Source: Xenorhabdus griffiniae (GTDB lineage Bacteria > Pseudomonadota > Gammaproteobacteria > Enterobacterales > Enterobacteriaceae). Taken from it: DNA of 54,133 nt. Numbering within the stretch: position 1 is the first letter of the stretch; the number at the start of each line of letters is the position of its first letter. The position numbers were made by a program, and so were the translations under genes. Location of the stretch: assembly GCF_001028135.1 (NCBI RefSeq), contig NZ_LDNM01000037.1:1-54133 (forward strand). Direction: 5' to 3'. Of this stretch, positions 30,573-38,460 are shown piece after piece. The notes below the pieces were generated by a model, which was given only the letters and a program-made list of their open reading frames with translations, was not told the origin of the DNA and ran no database searches.

Positions 30573-31535
30573 GAAATTATCATTCCTATGAAATCAGAGA
30601 GATAAATTGTGAACAGCAAGGTATTTGAGTTAATCGAATACAACAAAACATTAATGTTTTTTAAACATGATTAGCTAAATACCTGATTAATTTAATTGGA
30701 ATAACGCAAATAAAAAGTTGCTGCTTATTTTTGTCTTATTTTTAATGAAAATGCTAATTGAAATCGTATAAATACGTGTTATGTGATTCTGATACACAGA
30801 ATGAGGCAATCATAAATAGAATTCCATATATAAAAACAGCTCTATTGAACTTTACAACTAATCATTTAGCTTGGTTTGTTTTTTAGTTTTTTATTCTTTT
30901 AAAAATCCTTTTAAGTGTATTGGGTTTGTATTTTTACTGCATTTAGTGGAAAAAGTAAATGATTTATCTAATTTGTTTAGATAACGCTTTATTATTGATT
31001 GAAAATTAACTCTTATCTGGTGTTTTTGAAATAATATTTTTATTTTTTGTTTATTATTGGATTTTTATTCTGAGTGACTGCGTTTTTGAGAGAAAAAAGG
31101 GGAAATATTGAGGGAGGTTAAGGGATAATGCTTGGAATAACATCAGGTTAAAGTAAGGGTTTTCGTTAACTTGATAACATTTGTTATAGTTTCTTTTGTT
31201 TATTATATTTTTATTTGGACTGCGCTTATTGGTTGTTTTTTGTTCATTTTGTGAAATTAAATTAAATAGATATTTTTCATGATTAATTAAATATATACCC
31301 ATCCAACTTCAAGATGCGTGTTATATTTCCCCGCGCAACGGGGAAATATAAGGCCTCGCATCGTCTTGCGGATTGCAACTTGAAGTTTATCGAGTCATCC
31401 TTAAAAGGATTCTTTAATAAATAAATGAAGGCGATTTTGTAGGACGTTGATTAGTTAAATGTGCCTTATATCCCCTAACAGAGAAAGACGAGGATATAGG
31501 GCGCACGGGGTAAACCTTAATTATAAGCCCTCATA
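30573..31535. other. AT-rich gap upstream of the orphan recombinase
   Basis: This ~960-bp region is strongly AT-rich, with no credible gene (the 82-codon frame at 31054-31302 is low-complexity). It contains palindromic repeat copy 3 at 31292-31395 and a small ATTCTG/CAGAAT hairpin near 30786-30802. An 8-bp inverted pair AGCTAAAT (30673-30680) / ATTTAGCT (30864-30871) is the only candidate I found for switch ends; chance is likely in such AT-rich DNA. Confidence 0.6.
31292..31395. repeat. Palindromic intergenic repeat, copy 3
   Basis: This is a full copy in the opposite orientation to copies 1 and 2. It begins TATACCCATCCAACTTCAAG, has the central ATTTCCCCGCGCAACGGGGA, and ends GCAACTTGAAGTTTATCGAG. 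It lies between the orphan recombinase region and the 3' end of dlsT. Confidence 0.92.
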
Positions 31536-32861
31536 TCAGGAGAAGGCCAGGAAAGGGGAAATACAGAGCAAGATCCCAGTAAAGATGATCAAGATGAGCG
31601 ATATCCCTTTGTAATGGTGTAGTTCAGGGAGCTTGTAGACCAAATAAGCCGGGATAAGGCAGCCAACAATGCCAAATATTGGGCTACAAATAGAAGTAAA
31701 ACTTAATACCGGGACATTCAGGAGGATTGCGCCCCATGCCAATAAGATGGCAAAAAACATGATGCCTTTTTGTACCCACTTTTTATTGATCTTTTCGGCC
31801 GGCATCAGGCGACTAAGAATATTCATGGCAATGCCTTGGCTGGCTTCGCAAAACCCAAGGTAAACACCAAAAAACGCAGTCATCACGGCAAAGACATTGA
31901 GCATGATACTGACGGCAATAACCCAACTGCCGGGAAAGAATTGGGCGGCAATGGCTAATGCTGAAATATTCTGTTCATAGGCTTTGAGCGCTTCGTCATG
32001 TCCCATTGCCAGCGTAAAAGAGATGGCATAGAAAAATACGGTACAAAACAGGATACCAAAGGCAATGTTCATAGCTCGCAGAGCCTTGTGACGGGCAACT
32101 TCACGGTTTTTCTCCCGATTGCGATAAGAAATCACCATTGGGCTAAGTGTTTGGATAAACAGGATGGATGTGAGCGTAAAAGGTAACGTGATGATGGCTT
32201 GTTTGATCAATAGCCTCAGGGAAGGTAATGCCCCGATATTGTAAAGATGCCACATACCGATCATGGAAAATCCTAATGCCGCGATAACAAATAACTTTGT
32301 TATGACCATTAGACTGGATATTTTGAACAGTAATCGTTCACCCCGGGAAGCGATAGCGACTAATACACAGATTAATACCAATCCATAAAGCGGATTTTTC
32401 GATATTAATTCATCAGTGATCCCAAAGGTTTGCAGGTAAGAAGCACTATCATTGGTTATCGCAGTGGAATAAACAAACATCCAGATCACCAGCATAATAA
32501 AGTAGAGGATTCCTAACAGCATGCCCCAATTTTTACCAAGATAACCACTGATAACACTAGGATAATCTTTGCATTCTGGTGACTCGGCAAGGGTATTGAT
32601 GAAGAGCCGTTGAAAGAGATACATGGCAGGATAACCAATAATGGAAGAGAGCAGAAAAACCCACAATCCCATCAATCCAACCTGAACAGGCAAGAAAACA
32701 ATTCCGGCCCCGATTGCCATACCAATACTCATAATGACCCAACCGGTATCGATATGGTCAAATTTTATTGCTTTTTTCCACTCTGCCTCCGTCATGTTGG
32801 CGCGTTTGGCCGATGGCGATAACTGTGACGTGACATCATTGTTGTTTGTTGCTGTTTTCAT
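31536..32861 (-). CDS. dlsT: HAAAP-family amino acid transporter, DlsT (YhaO)-like
   Basis: This 441-residue inner-membrane transporter of the hydroxy/aromatic amino acid permease family has about 11 membrane segments. Near the start, DTGWVIMSIGMAIGAGIVFL is the first-helix motif; LFQRLFINTLAESPEC and FIQTLSPMVISYR follow. The sequence is very close to E. coli YhaO (DlsT), implicated in D/L-serine uptake, and less so to YhjV or SdaC. The frame opens at 32936, but the ATG at 32861 gives the E. coli-like start and length (443); its ribosome site is weak. Substrate is inferred from the homologue. Confidence 0.88.
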   Translation of the reverse strand: MKTATNNNDVTSQLSPSAKRANMTEAEWKKAIKFDHIDTGWVIMSIGMAIGAGIVFLPVQVGLMGLWVFLLSSIIGYPAMYLFQRLFINTLAESPECKDYPSVISGYLGKNWGMLLGILYFIMLVIWMFVYSTAITNDSASYLQTFGITDELISKNPLYGLVLICVLVAIASRGERLLFKISSLMVITKLFVIAALGFSMIGMWHLYNIGALPSLRLLIKQAIITLPFTLTSILFIQTLSPMVISYRNREKNREVARHKALRAMNIAFGILFCTVFFYAISFTLAMGHDEALKAYEQNISALAIAAQFFPGSWVIAVSIMLNVFAVMTAFFGVYLGFCEASQGIAMNILSRLMPAEKINKKWVQKGIMFFAILLAWGAILLNVPVLSFTSICSPIFGIVGCLIPAYLVYKLPELHHYKGISLILIIFTGILLCISPFLAFS

Positions 32862-33750
32862 ATCTTTTAGTAAGTGAATTATCGTTTGCTGATCGTCAAT
32901 GATTTCGATTTCAGGGAAAAAATTTTCCCTAAACATGCCATCTGATATGGCGTTTGGAGAACAATGTCTTCATAAAGAAGAAATTGCTAAGGGATACTGC
33001 GTAAAAAGAGTTGCTGTTTTTATCGTATTGATAAACAACGCTATTTATTCGCTATACGAAGGTATTTGTGATATTGACCATTGGAACAATTATAAAGAAA
33101 AGTTGAGTATTTTCTATTACGCTTTTATCACGTCTGTATCTGTTCAAAACACCTTGTCAGGATTTAATCCTTTTAATTATTAACATTATGCTGTATTTCA
33201 GCATATTAATCTAGATTTTTTTACTAGTGAACGGAGGCGATACCTATCTTAATCCTGCTTATTGATTAAAAATGAAAGGAAAACATAATTTAATTAGTCA
33301 GCTTTCTTTTACTATATCAATCCAACTTCAAGATGCGTGTTATATTTCCCCGCGCAGCGGGGGAATATAAGGCCTCGCGTCGTCTTGCGGATTGCAACTT
33401 GCAGTTTATCGAGTATATGTTTTATCTGAAATTAACCCGATCTAATTAATTTGATGGAATAAAGCTGATTTATAGATAATGATGAAAAAACTAAAATGTA
33501 AAGGTCTTAACGCTATTTTTCTATTTTTAGTAACAGGAGTTAAAATTAAGTTACCAAGTGATTGCTCAATAAGTATTTTTAATGATTTAAAATAAATCAA
33601 TAACTTGATTTTATCCGGCGAGTTCTTATTAATTAAATGGACTTTTACTGTAACTATATTTATTATTCCACTTTTATATTAGCGATACGATATGTTCTGT
33701 ATAAAAAATAGAGCAGACTTATTTGAACCATCATTCAGGAAGATATAATA
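32862..33750. other. AT-rich divergent gap between dlsT and the lipoprotein operon
   Basis: This ~890-bp region contains palindromic repeat copy 4 (33313-33417). A 94-codon frame (32899-33183, plus strand) starts inside the extended dlsT leader and shows no family motif, so I do not call it. The last ~300 bases are very AT-rich and should hold the promoter of the lipoprotein operon. Confidence 0.6.
33313..33417. repeat. Palindromic intergenic repeat, copy 4
   Basis: This is a full copy in the same orientation as copy 3. It has CAATCCAACTTCAAGATGCG at the left, the central ATTTCCCCGCGCAGCGGGGG and GATTGCAACTTGCAGTTTATC at the right. The base changes relative to other copies mostly keep the central stem paired (G-T replacing A-T). 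Confidence 0.92.
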
Positions 33751-34422
33751 ATGAAAAGAAAATTCACATTGGCTTCACTTTGTCTGGCCTCCCTCATGCT
33801 GGCCGGTTGTGCAACGGAATCTTCATCAACACTTCCAGTACAAAAAGTCACTTCTTATAAAACGACCTATGCCGGCATTCGCAGCCCGATTGCCGTGGGT
33901 AAATTCGAAAACCGTTCAAGCTACCAAAATGGCATTTTCTCTGACGGCATTGACCGTTTAGGAAACCAGTCAAAAACTATCCTTATAACGCATTTACAAC
34001 AAACAGGACGTTTTAATGTATTGGAACGCACCAACCTGGCCGAATTGAAAATGGAAACGGACTTACAGGGTAAGGTTCAAAAATTAAAAGGAGCTAATTA
34101 CATTATTACTGGTTCTGTGACTGAATTTGGCCGTAAAGAAGTGGGTGATCACCAGCTATGGGGCATTTTGGGGCGTGGCAAATCACAAATTGCTTATGCA
34201 AAAGTGATGCTGAATATTGTGAATGTAGAAACCTCTGAAGTTGTTTTCTCTTCTGCGGGGGCAGGGGAATATAAACTTTCCAGCCGTGAACTGATTGGAT
34301 TCGGTAGTACTTCCCGCTATGACTCTACCTTAAATGGCAAGGTATTGGATCTGGCGATCCGTGAAGCAATTAATGATCTGGTCGCGGGTATTGATAATGG
34401 TGCATGGAAGCCAACTAACTAA
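33751..34422 (+). CDS. CsgG/HfaB-like outer-membrane lipoprotein
   Basis: This 223-residue lipoprotein has signal peptide MKRKFTLASLCLASLMLAGC with the lipidated Cys at 20. The body has the CsgG/HfaB pattern: SPIAVGKFENRSSYQNG near residue 47, a LLxxxLxxTGRFNVLERTNL segment near 90, then GANYIITGSVTEFG and a C-terminal RLVD-like strand (VMLNIVNVETSEVVFSSAGAGEY). It is shorter than curli CsgG (277), and no curli subunits are near. It is first of three lipoprotein genes, the others resembling DUF4810 and DUF799 families; the trio is a recurrent but poorly understood set. The ATG at 33751 has AGGAAGA upstream. Confidence 0.85.
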   Translation: MKRKFTLASLCLASLMLAGCATESSSTLPVQKVTSYKTTYAGIRSPIAVGKFENRSSYQNGIFSDGIDRLGNQSKTILITHLQQTGRFNVLERTNLAELKMETDLQGKVQKLKGANYIITGSVTEFGRKEVGDHQLWGILGRGKSQIAYAKVMLNIVNVETSEVVFSSAGAGEYKLSSRELIGFGSTSRYDSTLNGKVLDLAIREAINDLVAGIDNGAWKPTN

Positions 34423-34427
34423 TTTTT

Positions 34428-34466
34428 AAATATAACACGCATCTTGAAGTTGGATGGGTATATATA
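34428..34466. repeat. Half copy of the palindromic repeat
   Basis: AAATATAACACGCATCTTGAAG followed by TTGGATGGGTATATA matches exactly one arm of the ~105-bp element, from the centre outward, in copy 1/2 orientation. The other half and the central GC stem are missing. It starts six bases after the CsgG-like gene's stop and lies inside the lipoprotein operon. Confidence 0.88.
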
Positions 34467-34502
34467 TTGATAAGTGAAATGTTTTTTAGGGAAAACAGCG
34501 GT

Positions 34503-34871
34503 ATGTATTTGATAAGAAAGACGGGGATGTTGCTGGGAGTACTATTAGTAGCGGAATCATTAGTGGGATGTGTCAACGCACCTAAGACCATATATGAATG
34601 GGGAAATTACCAATCAACCCTATACCAATATTACCAGCAGGATAAAACGGGACCACAAGAGCAGATTCAGGCATTGCAAAAAGTGGCTGAACAAGCTAAG
34701 GCTAAAGATAATCCGGTTCCACCGGGTTTGCATGCACAAATGGGATTGCTTTACAGTAATATCGGCAATATTGAGGATGCATTCCAGCAGTTTGAGATAG
34801 AGAAAAATCTATTTCCTGAATCAGCACCTTACATGGATTTTCTGTTAAGCAAGAATAAGGGAGTGAAATAA
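34503..34871 (+). CDS. DUF4810-like lipoprotein
   Basis: This 122-residue predicted lipoprotein has a hydrophobic signal ending in SLVGC and mature start CVNAPKTIYEWGNYQ. The WGNYQSTLYQYY region and a TPR-like helix pair (PPGLHAQMGLLYSNIGNIEDAFQQFEIEKNLFPES) are typical of the DUF4810 family. The start is not certain: I use ATG 34503, while ATG 34479 and an earlier frame start are possible. It overlaps the next gene by one base (TAATG). Role unknown; the TPR-like part suggests a scaffold between the two flanking lipoproteins. Confidence 0.8.
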   Translation: MYLIRKTGMLLGVLLVAESLVGCVNAPKTIYEWGNYQSTLYQYYQQDKTGPQEQIQALQKVAEQAKAKDNPVPPGLHAQMGLLYSNIGNIEDAFQQFEIEKNLFPESAPYMDFLLSKNKGVK

Positions 34872-35536
34872 TGAAGCGTTTTCTGGGGGCGATTGGTTTC
34901 TTATTTCTGCTGGTACTAGCAGGGTGTGCTAACAATAAACCGTATGATTATTCAGCCTTGAGAGAAAGCAAACCTAAATCTATTTTAGTTCTGCCTGCCA
35001 TAAATAAGTCTGTAGAAGTGCAGGCTTCTGGCAGTTTTCTGTCTCAGGTGACTTACCCACTGGCAGAATCCGGCTATTATGTTTATCCCGTTGCGGTGGT
35101 TGAAGAAACCTTCCGCCAAAATGGTGTCACAGAAGCGCAGGATATCCACGATATCAGCTATAAAAAACTGTATGACATATTTGGCGCAGATTCCGTTCTT
35201 TACCTGAATATTACCCAATACGGTACGCAATATCAGGTGATTAACAGTGATACCCGTGTCAGTGCGACAGCGCGTCTGGTGGATTTGCGCACGGGTAAAC
35301 AACTGTGGAATGGCTCCGCGACAGCATCTTCCACCGAAAATGATAATTACTCCAGCGGCGGTTTGATCGGGATGTTGGTATCAGCAGCCATCACCCAGAT
35401 CGCAAATACCGTTATGGACAGAGGTCATGATATTGCAGACATCACCAGTAATCGTTTGTTAAGTGCGGGTGGATATGGATATGGCCACCTACTGTATGGC
35501 CCACGTTCAGAATTCTATGGTAAAGAAAAATTATAG
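34871..35536 (+). CDS. DUF799-like (GNA1162-type) lipoprotein
   Basis: This 221-residue predicted lipoprotein has signal MKRFLGAIGFLFLLVLAGC with Cys at 19. The mature part has SILVLPAINKSVEVQA near 38, YPLAESGYYVYPVAVVEETFRQNG near 58, DIFGADSVLYLNITQYG near 100 and RLVDLRTGKQLWNG near 140. It ends with a hydrophobic segment and a Gly/Tyr-rich tail. This matches the DUF799 family, whose Neisseria member GNA1162 is a surface antigen of unsettled function. It is translationally coupled to the DUF4810-like gene and followed by a terminator, so the three form one operon. Confidence 0.83.
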   Translation: MKRFLGAIGFLFLLVLAGCANNKPYDYSALRESKPKSILVLPAINKSVEVQASGSFLSQVTYPLAESGYYVYPVAVVEETFRQNGVTEAQDIHDISYKKLYDIFGADSVLYLNITQYGTQYQVINSDTRVSATARLVDLRTGKQLWNGSATASSTENDNYSSGGLIGMLVSAAITQIANTVMDRGHDIADITSNRLLSAGGYGYGHLLYGPRSEFYGKEKL

Positions 35537-35550
35537 GATTTGATGGGAAT

Positions 35551-35582
35551 AAAATGCCGCAGATAAATTTGCGGCATTTTTT
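35551..35582. terminator. Terminator after the lipoprotein operon
   Basis: AAAATGCCGC (35551-35560) and GCGGCATTTT (35571-35580) form a perfect stem with a 10-base loop, with T and A tracts on the two sides. It can serve both the lipoprotein operon and the convergent MATE gene. Confidence 0.9.
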
Positions 35583-35597
35583 ACTGTTATTTTTTAA

Positions 35598-36938
35598 CTA
35601 GACATCCAATCGCTTGGCTTGCCATCTTTTAGACTTCCAACGCCAAGAGTTCACTAACCCGCGGATCCATTCGTCGCAGAAGAATCCTATCCAGATCCCC
35701 AAGATCCCCATTCCCATAGTAATTCCTAGAAAATATCCGACTGGAATAGAGATCCCCCACATACAAATTAACGCGGTATAGAGTGGAAAACGAGCATCAC
35801 CGGAAGCGCGCAGGGCATTGACCATCACAATGTTGAAAGTGCGTCCTGGTTCCAAAAATACCGAGAGCAGGAACAAAGGCAGCAGAAGTTCAACAATCTT
35901 CTGATCTTCTGTCATGAAATAGAGTAGTGGCTCCCTGAAAATCCAGAACATTAAGACGATGCCTACTGTAACAATCACACCAATTCTCAGGCTCTTCACC
36001 CCCCGAAGATAGGCGTCTTCAAAACGCTTTGCTCCAACAAGGTGACCCACCATAATCTCATTGCCAATGCTGATAGAGATACCAAACAACATAATGAACA
36101 GAGATAGTTGGAAGTACAGCGTTTGCGCGGCCAGAGACATTTCACCCATCAGGCCGATAAATGCCTGTGCAGTCATATATTGTAGGATCCACACCAAATT
36201 TTCACCCGCAGCGGGTAAACCGATGTGCAGGATTTTTCCCAATATATTCTTGGACCAGCTCACGAGCAATTTAGGTTCGAGTTTGAGCTTCAAACCACAA
36301 AACAGTAATCCGAAGAGCAGAATAACAGCCACAGTACGGCCAAATACCGTAGACCACGCTACGCCTTCAAGCCCATATTGAGGTAGTCCAAAGAATCCAT
36401 ACAGCACGATCATATTGCCGACAATGGTCAGCAAGTTGGCAATCAGCGTGACATACATGGCCGATTTCGACTTGCCATAAACCCGCATGCAGGCGGCCAG
36501 AATAATTGAAATCGCTTCGGGGATCAGACAGATACCAAGAACATGCAGATAAGCGAACCCCTCTTCCATCAGATTTTCAGGCAGGTTCATGAGATGCAGG
36601 ATCTTATAACCGAAGAACACGGTGACCAGCGCACAACTCAAACCCAACAGAAAATTAAAGGCGATGGAAATATGAATCGCCTGACCTGCTTTATTGCGTT
36701 TCCCTGATCCCAGATATTGCGCGATGACAACACTGCAACCTACGCTAATGAAGTTAAAAATTGTAATAAAGAGATCAAAGACATGATTACCCACTCCCAT
36801 TGCAGCAAGGTAAGCAGTAGAAATATGGCTGACCATATACGTATTAATTAATAACGTCGCCATATGCAGAAAGATATCAATGAAAATCGGCCAGCTTAAT
36901 GAAAAAAGCGAGCGATCAACAACATCAGACTGATGCAT
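35598..36938 (-). CDS. MATE-family efflux transporter
   Basis: This 446-residue inner-membrane protein has about 12 hydrophobic segments in two repeats of six, the MATE (NorM/DinF-like) layout. Typical blocks are LSWPIFIDIFLHMATLLINTYMV at the start, VAQYLGSG-like IAQYLGSGKRNKA near 75, and in the second half GNEIMVGHLVGAKRF near 295 and NALRASGDARFP near 375. It should use a Na+ or H+ gradient; the exported compound is unknown. I cannot place it in a named subgroup with confidence. It stands alone beside a decayed IS region. Confidence 0.85.
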   Translation of the reverse strand: MHQSDVVDRSLFSLSWPIFIDIFLHMATLLINTYMVSHISTAYLAAMGVGNHVFDLFITIFNFISVGCSVVIAQYLGSGKRNKAGQAIHISIAFNFLLGLSCALVTVFFGYKILHLMNLPENLMEEGFAYLHVLGICLIPEAISIILAACMRVYGKSKSAMYVTLIANLLTIVGNMIVLYGFFGLPQYGLEGVAWSTVFGRTVAVILLFGLLFCGLKLKLEPKLLVSWSKNILGKILHIGLPAAGENLVWILQYMTAQAFIGLMGEMSLAAQTLYFQLSLFIMLFGISISIGNEIMVGHLVGAKRFEDAYLRGVKSLRIGVIVTVGIVLMFWIFREPLLYFMTEDQKIVELLLPLFLLSVFLEPGRTFNIVMVNALRASGDARFPLYTALICMWGISIPVGYFLGITMGMGILGIWIGFFCDEWIRGLVNSWRWKSKRWQAKRLDV

Positions 36939-37230
36939 TAGTAAAACCTATTTATTAGAAGTGAAATGGAAGGGCTTTCGCGGTGTGACATACCCAGAAA
37001 GCATAGTTGATTTTACAGGGTTTATTGATGATTTGATAGGCAGACAAGCGATTTATGTCTTCATCTCCTGCGGTAATTGCCGTAGGAGTCAGGTGTTGTG
37101 GCATTGTTTTCCAAAAGAGTCTGATAAACACGGTAAATTTGGTTATCTTACCGTTGAGTTGTTAAGCCCAGATCATGCTCCCAATGCTTAGATATTGTGA
37201 GAAACTCCCCGCTTTTTATTATGGGTGAGT
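36939..37230. other. Gap between the MATE gene and IS debris
   Basis: This ~290-bp region has a 76-codon frame (36961-37191, plus strand, GTG start) with no recognisable motif. It is probably not a gene and may be the flank of the decayed IS1-like element that follows. GGTAATTGCCGTAGGAGTC at 37072-37090 could be a terminal repeat of that element, but I could not find its partner. Confidence 0.4.
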
Positions 37231-37285
37231 ATGGCTAAAGTTGATGTGGTTTGCCGCTACTGTCACAAAACAGAAGAGGTTAAAA
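37231..37285 (+). pseudogene. insA: IS1-family InsA, N-terminal fragment
   Basis: ATG GCT AAA begins [18 protein letters not shown], the zinc-ribbon N-terminus of IS1-type InsA (E. coli IS1: MASVSISCPSCSATDG). Only about 18 codons remain. At about 37284 the sequence switches abruptly into speE on the other strand. The rest of the IS is gone, which suggests IS insertion followed by deletion. Confidence 0.75.
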
Positions 37286-37430
37286 GTGCCATGATGCAGC
37301 CTGGGGCTGTATTTTCAAAAATAATGAGATCTTGATGCTCTGTTTTATCGTGATATAGCAGGTTTTCAACTGCGAAATACTGACCGAAATTGGGATGCAA
37401 CGTTTCATACCAAATTCCTTTTTGTGACAT
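37284..37430 (-). pseudogene. speE: Spermidine synthase SpeE, 5' fragment
   Basis: The ATG at 37430 (GAGCGGA upstream) starts [20 protein letters not shown], and the frame continues through [15 protein letters not shown] to GCIMAL. This is the N-terminal beta-hairpin domain of spermidine synthase (E. coli: MAEKKQWHETLHDQFGQYFA). Homology ends at residue ~49 of about 285, where IS1-like sequence begins; the frame stops six codons later. The SAM-like binding and catalytic domain is absent, and speD, normally next, is not here. Its position next to yacC matches E. coli (speD-speE-yacC), so this is the native locus, now broken. Confidence 0.88.
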
Positions 37431-37538
37431 GTTCCGCTCTTCCTTCATTGTGATCTTCATCGGCATTGGCTGCACATAGTAGCCGGTAATTCACATATCC
37501 GTCACTTGGTTTTAACATGAAATTAATCTTGGAAGTAT

Positions 37539-37895
37539 TTAAAAGGAACTTTTTATATAGGAGAGCAGGCTGAGGGAGTTCTTTGCAAGAGAACGGCATT
37601 TAACCTCATGAGGTAAGTTGATATCCTTTAAGTCATTGTAACCTAATTGATTTAATTCTTGCATTAACTGACTATCATAGTTACTGAGATCCCACTTGTT
37701 ACGTTGGGCAAAATAGATAATTGTACGTTTAATTTGAAAATCTGGGATTTGGCTATAGCCGCAGTCATGTTTTAGATAGATATAGACGGCTGTCAGATCA
37801 GCGAGATCTTCAGCTTCATTCTCAGACAGCGCTGTTGCTGGTTGAGCAAAACTAAACAGAGCCAGAATGTACGCGAATAAGGCAATTTTTTGCAT
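37539..37895 (-). CDS. yacC: YacC-family pilotin-like periplasmic protein
   Basis: This 118-residue exported protein has a signal peptide of about 22 residues (ending near ATA). It has conserved SENEAEDLADLTAVYIYLKHDCGY, QWDLSNYD-like KWDLSNYD and CRSLAKNSLSLL, with a cysteine pair at 45 and 100 that can form a disulfide. It matches E. coli YacC, related to type II secretion pilotins of the AspS/GspS-beta group; its own role is not known. There is no lipobox, so it should be soluble in the periplasm. It stands directly upstream of the truncated speE, as in E. coli. Confidence 0.9.
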   Translation of the reverse strand: MQKIALFAYILALFSFAQPATALSENEAEDLADLTAVYIYLKHDCGYSQIPDFQIKRTIIYFAQRNKWDLSNYDSQLMQELNQLGYNDLKDINLPHEVKCRSLAKNSLSLLSYIKSSF

Positions 37896-38099
37896 AATTT
37901 CTATTATACTGATTTTCTACCGTTTTACTTAAATTAACATATTAATATCTTTGTTAGCCAAACTTTATTTGCTTCAATTTAATAAAATGACCATTTTTTC
38001 TGCCAGTGAGCTTATGTTATTGAGCACGATATAAATAGTCACATTCATTTTTAGCTTTGATTTGTGATTGTTAAAAAAATCAACTGGTTATTTTCCTCT

Positions 38100-38247
38100 C
38101 AGCCTGACCGCGTTTGAACCAGTGTCAAGCGGTATCTGGATGCATATGCAATCATTGGCCGATTTAGCGAAATAATTTCTCTTCCAAACGAAGAAGCGGG
38201 ATAGCTTGCTGTCTTAGCCGCACTTGTTGCTCAGTCGTGAGCGTGCG
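38100..38247 (-). pseudogene. Degenerate transposase-like helix-turn-helix fragment
   Basis: One minus-strand frame reads TLTTEQQVRLRQQAIPLL, then LEEKLFR*IGQ*LHMHPDTA*HWFKRGQAE, with three in-frame stops. The pattern (helix, then HPDTxxHWFKR) looks like the N-terminal helix-turn-helix of an IS630-type transposase. Family assignment is tentative. It directly follows the InsA-like remnant. Confidence 0.5.
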
Positions 38248-38460
38248 TCATCTGTTTTCATTCATACAGGATATCAGATATGAATTTATTCCGGTTAAAA
38301 AATGTTCTATTTCAGGGGGGGATCCCGCCCGATATGCGATATAAGTGAATTCAAGTTGCCAGGAATGGCAAAAATAATATTGATAGCCAGAATGGGAGCG
38401 TCCATGACGGCAGATCCCTCCCTCTAACTGTAAACAAGGTGGATAGGTTACAGCAATCAC
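38248..38460 (-). pseudogene. insA: Degenerate IS1-family InsA
   Basis: This 70-codon frame contains GGICRHGRSHSGYQYYFC and WQLEFTYIAYRAGSPPEI, matching the zinc-ribbon and following strand of IS1 InsA (VVRNGKSTAGHQRYLC...WQLQFTYTASQPG). The first Cys pair is damaged (TYPPCLQ) and a four-residue block holding the last Cys is missing, so the ribbon cannot be intact. No InsB follows. It is a different IS1-like copy from the 37231 fragment and lies on the other strand. Confidence 0.78.

Noticed and set aside
31054-31302. 82-codon minus-strand frame in the AT-rich gap
   Set aside because: The composition is low-complexity Asn/Lys/Phe, typical of chance frames in AT-rich DNA, and it starts in repeat copy 3.
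32899-33183. 94-codon plus-strand frame opposite the dlsT leader
   Set aside because: No domain, no good ribosome site and a composition following local AT richness. Kept as non-coding.
33751-34422. Curli secretion pore
   Set aside because: The protein is CsgG-like but shorter, and no csgA, csgB, csgD, csgE or csgF is nearby; the partner genes are DUF4810- and DUF799-like.
36961-37191. 76-codon plus-strand frame next to the MATE gene
   Set aside because: No motif recognised; it lies beside a decayed IS and may be part of its flank. I could not support it as a gene.
38330-38375. Another copy of the palindromic repeat
   Set aside because: It shares only a TTCAAGTTGCC stretch, without the central palindrome or other arm; it belongs to the InsA-like remnant.
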